This document shows positions 17,988 to 25,170 of a stretch of 64,000 bases of DNA, in pieces. Source of the stretch: JABWCQ01 sp964587105. GTDB taxonomy: Bacteria > Electryoneota > RPQS01. Each line of letters begins with the position of its first letter. Positions within the stretch are counted from its first letter, which is position 1. The translations under genes and the position numbers were made by a program. The stretch lies in the NCBI GenBank assembly GCA_964587105.1, contig CAZPKG010000005.1:62001-126000 (forward strand), given 5' to 3'. The notes below the pieces were generated by a model, which searched no databases, was not told the origin of the DNA, and worked only from the letters and a program-made list of their open reading frames with translations.

Positions 17988-19187
17988 ATGACATGGTTAC
18001 TTGGTTTGCTGCTTGCCGCTTTCGTAATCATTGGTTGCGAAGAAGACAAAGAAACTCCGGTGGAAATTGAACTGGTTTCGGCTCCGACTCGATTGCCTTA
18101 TGCCGAAGACCAGAATCATTCAAATGGGTGGGATACGACTGAAGTCAGATTTGTAGTTCGCTTGACGGGGGATATCAGTGGAATTGATACTGTGATTTGC
18201 GGTATCTATGATGACCTCGGAAGCAAAGTGGATAGCTTTCATCTGTTCGATGACGGCAACCAAGCATATCTTTACCCGAACACCGAATGTGAAGATGAGC
18301 GTTCCAGCGACTCAGAAGCCGGTGACGGCTTATACTCCCGATCGATTCGTCCGGCGCGGGTGATTACAAACTACACAGGCGCGCAGTATCAGTTTCGTTT
18401 CAAAGCGATGAAGGGCAACTCAAGCGTTGCCACCGCTGAGCATTGGGCAGAGAGTTGGGCGCCGACATACACGTTTACAAGTCTCGAACTGGAACCGACA
18501 GTAATTCCACCGTGCTCCGATTCGCTGCGGGTTACGCTAAAGTTAACCCGTGACAGCTCGGATTACGTTGAAAAGATGTTTCTCGGATTTCCCGGTATGT
18601 TTGGCGGGCTTCATGACGTGCTCGGCGAGTTCAACTCACTCTCTGGAGACAGCATTTGGCATGTTGCAATAGCGTCCAACAATCCAAATTGGGCGGGATT
18701 TGATTTTGGTGATTTGACCGTCGAAGTTCGCGGCAGATTAGGCATCTTCCGCACGACCTCGTTGTCTTCATACTATACGATACGCGCGCCTGATGTGGAT
18801 ATTTCGTTGATGCCTGATTCATTTCACGTGTCGCAGACGCTCGTTCCCGACACATTCTGGGTCAAAGCAAGAGTTGAGTTATGCGCAGGTCAGAATCCTG
18901 ATCGAGTGAGCACAGAATTGGTCTATTTTTCCGTCCCGACGCATTGGTCGGTATCATTTTATCGAACGGAATTGAACGACTGCGGCATACTTGGCGATGA
19001 GGTGGCGCATGACGGTATCTTTACGACCTTTGCCTTGTTGGTCGCGGACGCATTCGCGAGCCCATTTCCCGCTAACGTGACACTTCGTTCGGGAGCCACG
19101 CTCTATTCTGATCCATGTGCTGATGGGCCGGACCGCATTAATTCGACAAGCAATTCAAAACATGTTACGTTCCTTCCTCCGCAGTAA
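17988..19187 (+). CDS. Lipoprotein, paralogue of preceding gene
   Basis: 399 aa from the ATG at 17988, which has GGAGG 7 nt upstream; an in-frame ATG at 17964 lacks a site and would put HCCGG before the signal. Signal MTWLLGLLLAAFVIIGC with lipobox IGC, then EEDKETPVE. Like its neighbour it carries FHLFDDGN...SEAGDGLYSRSIRP, then QFRFKAMKGNSS, showing the same domain order. Beta-rich, secreted side of the outer membrane likely. No catalytic motif seen. Confidence 0.8.
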   Translation: MTWLLGLLLAAFVIIGCEEDKETPVEIELVSAPTRLPYAEDQNHSNGWDTTEVRFVVRLTGDISGIDTVICGIYDDLGSKVDSFHLFDDGNQAYLYPNTECEDERSSDSEAGDGLYSRSIRPARVITNYTGAQYQFRFKAMKGNSSVATAEHWAESWAPTYTFTSLELEPTVIPPCSDSLRVTLKLTRDSSDYVEKMFLGFPGMFGGLHDVLGEFNSLSGDSIWHVAIASNNPNWAGFDFGDLTVEVRGRLGIFRTTSLSSYYTIRAPDVDISLMPDSFHVSQTLVPDTFWVKARVELCAGQNPDRVSTELVYFSVPTHWSVSFYRTELNDCGILGDEVAHDGIFTTFALLVADAFASPFPANVTLRSGATLYSDPCADGPDRINSTSNSKHVTFLPPQ

Positions 19188-19205
19188 TTTCTCATTGGAG
19201 GCCCG

Positions 19206-20759
19206 ATGCCTTTCTTGATCATACTCCTGTTCGCCGCCAGCGCATTTGCGCAGTTTTCACCGCGTTCAATTTTGATTGACGGAGATCGCAGTGTGCGCGC
19301 ACTTGACGCCGACCCTGAACCGCGTTTGGGCTCGAATGTGATTATTGACATCTTGAACACGAGCTATCCCAACCGCTTGTGGCTCGGAACGGGCAACGGA
19401 GTTTCGCGGTTGACGTTGGATCTAAATTCCAATGCAGAGAATCAGCGCTATTCGTTCTTGAACTACAGTGACGAACAAGGCTTAGGCAAGGGCGGCATCA
19501 GCGGTTTGTTTGCAACGGACTCCATCGTGTGGGCAAGCTTCGCATTTGACACGAGCGTCGGCATCAGCGGCGCGGGCGGTGGATTGGCATACACTCGCGA
19601 CGACGGCGCAAATTGGACGTGGCTGCCTCAACCGCGCGATCCGATTCTCGGACTGAACCGCACAACGGGCGAAGACACGGTCTTAGGCTATTGGCCCACC
19701 GCGACAAACGTTGACAATATCACCTACGCATTTGCGATGTCACCGAGCTATATTTGGATTGTTTCCAAAGGCGGCGGTCTGCGCCGTCACGCTTTTGACA
19801 GTGATTACACGGACTATCAGGACACTCTCGGTTGGAAGGTAATTTCGCCCGACGGCACGCCGTTTAACACCGGCGCAGAGCTTGCTGATCGCTCATTCAG
19901 TATCACCTACGATAACGAAAACTTGTGGGTCGGCACGGCGGCGGGTATTTTTCGCTCCAATGATGAAGGCTCAAGTTGGGAACGTTATCACGCGGCAAAT
20001 TCAGGCATCAGCGGCAACTTCGTAACGGCGCTCGAATATCAGGCTTCGACCAACACGGTTTGGGCCGCGACCTGGCGTGCGCAAGGTGAAGCGGAATTTT
20101 ACGCCGTTTCCAAGACTTCCAATGGCGGTGGCACTTGGGAGGTGACGCTAACCGAAGATCAAATCGAGCAAGCGATTGGCCGTCGCGAAACGCCGCGCAT
20201 ACATGGCTTCGCATTTGACGGCAACACGGTTTACGCCGCCGATGACATTGGCCTATGGAAGACAGTGGACGCCGGCGCGAATTGGGACCTCTTTCCGCAA
20301 ATCGTGGACTCGGCGCGCGCGGGTCATCGCTTGGAAGAAGATGCGATCTACGCCGCGCTGAAAACGACTTCGCCGAACCTGTTGTGGCTCGGCGGACTCG
20401 ACGGACTCGCTGTGAGCGCATCGAACGGCGCGAATTGGCACGTTGTGCAAACGGCGGAGCCGCTCACAAGCTCGACGCGCGATGCCGATACTTATGCCTA
20501 CCCGAATCCATTTTCGCCCAGCCGCTACAACGCCGTGCGCATTCGTGTAAATTCGACGGGCGGTCAAGCGAAGCTTACGGTTTATGATTTTGCGATGAGC
20601 GAAGTCGTCGCATTGCCGTCGCAAACTGTGAATCCCGGCGAAGATTACCTGACATGGAACGGCAAGAAAGACGGCGTAGATGTTGCCAATGGCACATATT
20701 TCTTCAAGGTTGAGAAACCCGGCGGCGACGTCTGGGGCAAACTAATCATTCTGGACTAA
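19206..20759 (+). CDS. T9SS cargo protein with BNR/Asp-box repeats and type A sorting domain
   Basis: 517 aa; GGAGG 6 nt before ATG. Signal MPFLIILLFAASAFA|Q. The body is a beta-propeller with Asp-box-type repeats (TRDDGANWTWL, SNDEGSSWERY, TVDAGANWDLF, SNGANWHVV) as in sialidase/VPS10-like folds. The last 80 residues are a T9SS type A / FlgD-like C-terminal domain: YAYPNPFSPSRYNAVRIRV, KLTVYDFAMSEV, LTWNGKKDGVDVANGTYFFK, GKLIILD. It should therefore be exported through SprA and anchored or released at the surface. Genes for the translocon and for PorV/Q-like proteins flank it. Confidence 0.9.
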   Translation: MPFLIILLFAASAFAQFSPRSILIDGDRSVRALDADPEPRLGSNVIIDILNTSYPNRLWLGTGNGVSRLTLDLNSNAENQRYSFLNYSDEQGLGKGGISGLFATDSIVWASFAFDTSVGISGAGGGLAYTRDDGANWTWLPQPRDPILGLNRTTGEDTVLGYWPTATNVDNITYAFAMSPSYIWIVSKGGGLRRHAFDSDYTDYQDTLGWKVISPDGTPFNTGAELADRSFSITYDNENLWVGTAAGIFRSNDEGSSWERYHAANSGISGNFVTALEYQASTNTVWAATWRAQGEAEFYAVSKTSNGGGTWEVTLTEDQIEQAIGRRETPRIHGFAFDGNTVYAADDIGLWKTVDAGANWDLFPQIVDSARAGHRLEEDAIYAALKTTSPNLLWLGGLDGLAVSASNGANWHVVQTAEPLTSSTRDADTYAYPNPFSPSRYNAVRIRVNSTGGQAKLTVYDFAMSEVVALPSQTVNPGEDYLTWNGKKDGVDVANGTYFFKVEKPGGDVWGKLIILD

Positions 20760-20777
20760 GCAAAGGAAACCATTCAA

Positions 20778-21731
20778 ATGAAATACTTCCTGATTAGCTT
20801 ATTCCTTTGCACATCCTTATTCGCCGGAACAAACGGCGGTTTAGGCGGAGCATTTTCGCGTGTGGGGGCGGGGGTACGGGCGCAAGCGATGGGCAATGCG
20901 TTCACCGGAGTCGCGCAAGGACCATCCGCGCTCTACTTTAATCCCGGCGCGCTCTCCTTTCAATCAAGTTCGGAGTTCAACGCATCGAGCCGCAGCATGG
21001 CGCTTGACCGCCGCGTGGATTACATCGCATTCTCTTCCCCGCTCCATCCCAAGACTGAAGGCAAAGTCGTCAATGCGGGCGTAGCGGTGGGTTGGCTGCA
21101 CGGCGCGGTAAATGATATTGACTCGCGCGATTTTGACGGTCGTCCGCTCGAGATGATTGACATGTCATCGAACGTGTTTCAATTCGGATTCGGCGTGCAA
21201 TTCTCGCCTAAGATCGGCGCAGGTATTGCCGCGAAAGTCGTCTATGAAACGTTCGGCAAGATTGCTGACGACGACACTCCGGTCAATGGCAACGGTTTCG
21301 GTCTCGACGCCGGTGTGTTTTCCAAACCGATTGATCACTTGAGCCTCGGTGCGCAGTTGAAAGACCTGAACACCAAAACGACGTGGAACTCTTCAAACTA
21401 CTGGAGTCAGGGCACGAGTAAGCAGGACAATTGGCCGCTGCAGTATCGCATCGGTGCGGCCTATGATTACAAATGGCTGCTCGGCGCGCTTGATATTGAA
21501 AACAGCGAAGAGGGCGAAGCCAAACTGCACGTTGGCGCGGAAGGAAAGACGGCGATTTCCGACAAGCAATCGATCGCCGGTCGAGTTGGTTTGGATGGCG
21601 AGAACTTGAATTTCGGCGTCGGGTTGGGATTTGAATTTTGGAAAGTACTTTCGAAGGTGGACTTCACCTATACACTCGAAAGCGTGGCACCCGATGATGC
21701 CGTGGCCATAAGCTGGGGAGTTGAATTTTGA
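20778..21731 (+). CDS. PorV/PorQ family outer-membrane barrel (first copy)
   Basis: 317 aa. Signal MKYFLISLFLCTSLFA. The start of the mature protein, GGLGGAFSRVGAGVRAQAMGNAFTGVAQGPSALYFNPGAL, is the typical PorV/FadL-like N-terminal pattern (small residues, then G.A...A..NPA). The rest is an antiparallel barrel with aromatic girdles ending in ISWGVEF. PorV shuttles T9SS cargo from the translocon to the attachment complex; PorQ partners PorZ. The two copies here cannot be assigned to one or other by eye. A TTG start of the next gene overlaps its stop. Confidence 0.88.
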   Translation: MKYFLISLFLCTSLFAGTNGGLGGAFSRVGAGVRAQAMGNAFTGVAQGPSALYFNPGALSFQSSSEFNASSRSMALDRRVDYIAFSSPLHPKTEGKVVNAGVAVGWLHGAVNDIDSRDFDGRPLEMIDMSSNVFQFGFGVQFSPKIGAGIAAKVVYETFGKIADDDTPVNGNGFGLDAGVFSKPIDHLSLGAQLKDLNTKTTWNSSNYWSQGTSKQDNWPLQYRIGAAYDYKWLLGALDIENSEEGEAKLHVGAEGKTAISDKQSIAGRVGLDGENLNFGVGLGFEFWKVLSKVDFTYTLESVAPDDAVAISWGVEF

Positions 21732-22609
21732 TCAGAGTATTGATTGCGCTTCTGGTACTAAGCACGGCGAGCTTCGCGCAAACGGGTTTCGCCTTTCTGG
21801 AAATTCCCGTCGGCGCTCGCGAGAGTGCGTTGGGTGGATCTGGTGTTGCGCTTGTGACAGGGCCAACATCCGCCGCGCATAATCCTGCCGCGCTTGCCGA
21901 GCTGAAATACACGAGCTTTTCGGCATTGACAACGCGGCATTTCGGCAACGCGCGCGCATCTTATTTCGGTTTGAATATCAAGGCGCGCAAGTTCTCCGTT
22001 ACGCCGCACTTCTGGGGCACTTCAATCCCCGATATCGAATACAGAACCGCGCCGACGAGCGAACCAATAAGCGAATTTGAAGCAACATTTTCTGCCGTGG
22101 GAATCTCTTCGGGCTGGCGTCTGACGAATGACCTGAGTGCTGGAGTTACGGCTCGCTACCTCCACTCGAAGATTCATTTCGAGAGCGCGGAAGGCTGGTC
22201 CTCCGACGCGGGGCTATTGTGGCACGCTCCCGTTGAACAGCTGAGCATCGGTGCGGCTGTCAACCATTTCGGCGCGGTCAATCAATATGCCACGGACGAC
22301 GTCACCCTGCCGACCACGGCCCGCTTTGGTGGCGCTTGGAAGCAGGACATCGGCTCAGCCGGCGGCCTACTCCTTACCGCAGAGGGCGCGGCGGTCAAAG
22401 ATCAAACCCCTCGGTTTTCCGGCGGAGCAGAGTATAAGGCTCCGCAGTATCTCGCTTTACGCATCGGCTACGTGGCGGGTTTGGATGCGCAAGGCTTGTC
22501 GTTCGGTGCAGGCTTGGACTACCGCCGCTTCCGCGTGGATTACGCTTTTCTGCCCTATAAAGAGGAGCTTGGCGAAGGCCACCGCGTCGGGCTGACCATA
22601 GAGTTGTAG
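21728..22609 (+). CDS. PorV/PorQ family outer-membrane barrel (second copy)
   Basis: 293 aa. TTG start overlaps the TGA of the previous gene by four bases (TTGA), so it is translationally coupled. Signal MIRVLIALLVLSTASFA|Q, so a Gln N-terminus is expected. Mature start TGFAFLEIPVGARESALGGSGVALVTGPTSAAHNPAAL matches PorV/PorQ strongly. C-terminal strand ends in VGLTIEL. Together with the first copy it completes the outer-membrane T9SS part of this block; PorK/L/M/N genes are not in the window. Confidence 0.88.
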   Translation: MIRVLIALLVLSTASFAQTGFAFLEIPVGARESALGGSGVALVTGPTSAAHNPAALAELKYTSFSALTTRHFGNARASYFGLNIKARKFSVTPHFWGTSIPDIEYRTAPTSEPISEFEATFSAVGISSGWRLTNDLSAGVTARYLHSKIHFESAEGWSSDAGLLWHAPVEQLSIGAAVNHFGAVNQYATDDVTLPTTARFGGAWKQDIGSAGGLLLTAEGAAVKDQTPRFSGGAEYKAPQYLALRIGYVAGLDAQGLSFGAGLDYRRFRVDYAFLPYKEELGEGHRVGLTIEL

Positions 22610-22688
22610 CGGCACTTTAGCTTCGGTCTGACTTTTTCAAAAATCTGAGCACGGACTATTGCATCTGCTCAAATCCGATATTATCTTT

Positions 22689-22836
22689 GGACCAGCCGTT
22701 CGACTTCGGGACGGCCTTCGGTTTCATCAACCGGGAGGAGGTGGTCCAGTGTTATCTAACAGGCCTATGAGGTGTGCTTCATAGCACACCGCGGTCCGTG
22801 CAAGGCTCGTCGGTTGACGGGCCTTGCCGTTTTTTG
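22689..22836 (+). ncRNA. Candidate small structured RNA with terminator
   Basis: No protein-like ORF. GGACCA (22689-22694) pairs with TGGTCC (22742-22747) around two hairpins, GCCGT/ACGGC and CGGTT/AACCG, giving a three-way junction with a GGGAGGAGG strand. A GGTGTGC-TTCATA-GCACACC hairpin follows, then a strong terminator (22800-22836). A TATTAT hexamer lies just upstream. It could be a free small RNA or the leader of the gene at 22843, whose ATG is only 6 nt past the U-tract. Confidence 0.45.
22800..22836 (+). terminator. Intrinsic terminator
   Basis: Stem GCAAGGC-T-CGTC, loop GGTT, GACG-G-GCCTTGC, then CGTTTTTT. It ends the PorQ-like transcript or the candidate RNA just upstream. Confidence 0.85.
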
Positions 22837-22842
22837 TAGATT

Positions 22843-23328
22843 ATGGAAGGCCAATTACAAACAATGACTCGCGAAGAGTATCTCGCCGTCGTCGGAGCCT
22901 ATTTCGAGCGCGCGCTTTTTCAGATTAAGGACATTCCTGCGGATCGCTTGGAGTGGCCGCTTGCTGAGGGTGAAGAATCTACGATTGATTTGATCTGCGA
23001 ATTGACCGCGCGCGCCGAACGCATGGTCAGTGCGCTCGAACTGCTTTATCACAACCAGAATGTTGACGACGCGCTCGCGAGACCATTGCTTGTCAAATCA
23101 GATTCCAAGCGCGCCGTCGCAACATACAAAATCGCACACAGCACGGTCGCTGCGGCGTTGGAGCGTATTCCCGATTCGCACCTAAACGAAAACAGTGAAC
23201 TCCCGGAATGGCTGATCAGTGAATATATGACTCACGTGCAAACGGCCGCAACTCGCATCGAAGTCTGGTCACAGTCCCTCCGATCTCGCGGCCAAGCTGG
23301 CCCCACAGGTTTACCGGTAATTCAGTGA
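22843..23328 (+). CDS. Small helical protein, possibly DinB-like
   Basis: 161 aa, all-helical by composition. An amphipathic N-terminal helix (TREEYLAVVGAYFERALFQIKDIPADRLEW) and later helices with ICELTARAERMVSALELL and ISEYMTHVQTAATRIEVW recall the four-helix DinB/YfiT metal-binding fold, in which proteins start with a helix ending ...P.E.L.W and keep spaced His residues. Only one of the expected His ligands (the THVQ His) is obvious, so the assignment is weak. ATG at 22843 has no ribosome site and lies directly behind a terminator; the ATG at 22864 is an alternative. Confidence 0.55.
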   Translation: MEGQLQTMTREEYLAVVGAYFERALFQIKDIPADRLEWPLAEGEESTIDLICELTARAERMVSALELLYHNQNVDDALARPLLVKSDSKRAVATYKIAHSTVAAALERIPDSHLNENSELPEWLISEYMTHVQTAATRIEVWSQSLRSRGQAGPTGLPVIQ

Positions 23329-23373
23329 GTTAAGTGTCCTCATTCATATTTCCAATTTCAAATTCTTAGTTCT

Positions 23374-25116
23374 GTGCTTCTCGGCCTTTCCAATCTGAAC
23401 CCCACAGTCGGAGCAATAGGCTCCAACACCGACAAGATCATCGCGGCCGCGCGCGATTATGCGCGGCAAGGCTGCGATATTGCCGTGTTCAGCGAAATGT
23501 GCATTGCTGGGTATCCGACGGAAGATTTGGTGCTCTGGCCCGAGTTTGTCGAGCAGCAGTGGTCCGCTCTCCTGCGCATCGCGGCGGCGTTTAAGGACTC
23601 TTTGATGTATGTCGCGGTCGGATTGGCCGTCGCGCACGAAGATAGAATCTACAATTGCGCGGCTCTCTTGCGTCAGGGCAAAATCCTCGGGATCGTCCCC
23701 AAGCAAGAACTGCCGACGTACATCATCTTCTACGAAGCCCGTACGTTCACGCCGGGCGAACGCGGCGAAGCAACGGAATATCGCGGCGTCCCCTTCGGAG
23801 ACTTAGTTTTTGATACACCGCACGGCAAACTTGCGCTTGAAGTCTGCGAAGACCTCTGGATTGACAACGGCCCGCTCATGTCAAGAGTTGAGCGTGGCGC
23901 AGAACTGTCGATAAATATCTCAGCATCGCCGTGGCGGCTCGGAATAGTGCAGGCCCGCCGCGAATTACTTTGCGCACGCTCGAAAGCCGCAGGCATTCCG
24001 TTGATCTATGTCAATCAATACGGCGGCAACGACAGTTTGGTCTTTGACGGATCCAGTTTGATCGCGGCGAACGGCACAATCTTATTGGAAACCGAGCGCT
24101 GGATCGAGAATAACACCGTGTTTGACTTCTCGCCGAAATCCGAATGCACAGGCGTTCGCTCAGCAGAGTTCTTTACAGACCTTGTTCATGCGCTAACAAC
24201 CGGAATCGCGGATTACTATGTCAAAACCAAAGCGTTTGACAAGGTCGGAATAGCGCTCTCCGGCGGGAAAGATTCGGCATTAGTGCTCTTGCTTGCCCAT
24301 GACGTCGCCCGTAAACTTGTCAAAGACCCGCGCGACTTCATTCACGCATTTTCGCTGCCCACGCATTTTAACAGCGACGCAACGCGCAACGTTGCCCGCG
24401 ATCTCGCCCGTGATCTCGGAGTTTCGTTTGTCGAAGATTCAATTGAGGATGCCGTTGCCGTCGAACGCGCCGCAGCTAAGCGCATGTCTCAATCTGAAAC
24501 GCTGACTCCGCTGACCGAGCAAAACATTCAGGCTCGCATCCGCGCGCTTAGGATGTGGAATTGGTCCAATCAGTCGCGCGGTCTGTGGCTTCAAACGGGG
24601 AACATGTCAGAAAAATCGGTGGGCTACACGACTATCGGCGGCGATCTTTCGGGGGGCTATGCTCCCATCTCAAATATTCCAAAGACAGTTGTCACAGCGT
24701 TGATTGCACACTATCAATCCAAGTTGCAGCTCGCGAGCCTTGACGCGCTCTTGAAACTTCGCCCGTCAGCCGAATTGATGGAAGATCAGGAGGACGAGCG
24801 CGATCTGATGCCCTACCCTGTGCTTGATGCGTGTTTTGAGTTGTTTGCCGGACAGAAGCTCGCTCTTCCGGAAGTTCTCGCGGAACTCACACGCAAATTT
24901 TCCGATGAGGAGCTAATAAGACTTGACCCGGCCTATCGACCGGGTCAGTTAAAAGAGTGGGTGAAGAAATTCGCGCGTTTGTTTGTCACGTCAATCTACA
25001 AGTGGGTGCAATCTCCGCAAGGCGTGCACGTCAGCGATTTGGATTTGGATCGCGAACGTGCGCTGCAACTCCCAGTCGTTCAAAGTATGGAATGGCTGCG
25101 ACTAAACGATTTCTAA
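23374..25116 (+). CDS. nadE: Glutamine-dependent NAD+ synthetase
   Basis: 580 aa, the two-domain form. The N-terminal nitrilase-type glutaminase has FSEMCIAGYPTEDLV (catalytic Glu), PKQELPTYIIFYEARTF (Lys) and LALEVCEDLW (Cys). The C-terminal ATP-pyrophosphatase synthetase has SGGKDSAL (about 295-302) and TGNMSEKSVGYTTIGGDLSGGYAPISN. It makes NAD+ from deamido-NAD, ATP and glutamine in the cytoplasm. GTG start without clear ribosome site; a pyrimidine-rich tract (TATTTCCAATTTCAAATTC), also seen near 32.7 and 39.85 kb, lies just upstream. Confidence 0.96.
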   Translation: MLLGLSNLNPTVGAIGSNTDKIIAAARDYARQGCDIAVFSEMCIAGYPTEDLVLWPEFVEQQWSALLRIAAAFKDSLMYVAVGLAVAHEDRIYNCAALLRQGKILGIVPKQELPTYIIFYEARTFTPGERGEATEYRGVPFGDLVFDTPHGKLALEVCEDLWIDNGPLMSRVERGAELSINISASPWRLGIVQARRELLCARSKAAGIPLIYVNQYGGNDSLVFDGSSLIAANGTILLETERWIENNTVFDFSPKSECTGVRSAEFFTDLVHALTTGIADYYVKTKAFDKVGIALSGGKDSALVLLLAHDVARKLVKDPRDFIHAFSLPTHFNSDATRNVARDLARDLGVSFVEDSIEDAVAVERAAAKRMSQSETLTPLTEQNIQARIRALRMWNWSNQSRGLWLQTGNMSEKSVGYTTIGGDLSGGYAPISNIPKTVVTALIAHYQSKLQLASLDALLKLRPSAELMEDQEDERDLMPYPVLDACFELFAGQKLALPEVLAELTRKFSDEELIRLDPAYRPGQLKEWVKKFARLFVTSIYKWVQSPQGVHVSDLDLDRERALQLPVVQSMEWLRLNDF

Positions 25117-25170
25117 TCAAACACGAAGCTTGTAGCGCATGCGCCAGCGCAGGCCCCGTTTGACAAGCGC

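Noticed and set aside
22655..22769. Possible short peptide frame (LDQPFDFGTAFGFINREEV) over the candidate RNA
   Set aside because: No start codon with ribosome site; the pairing pattern explains the sequence better.
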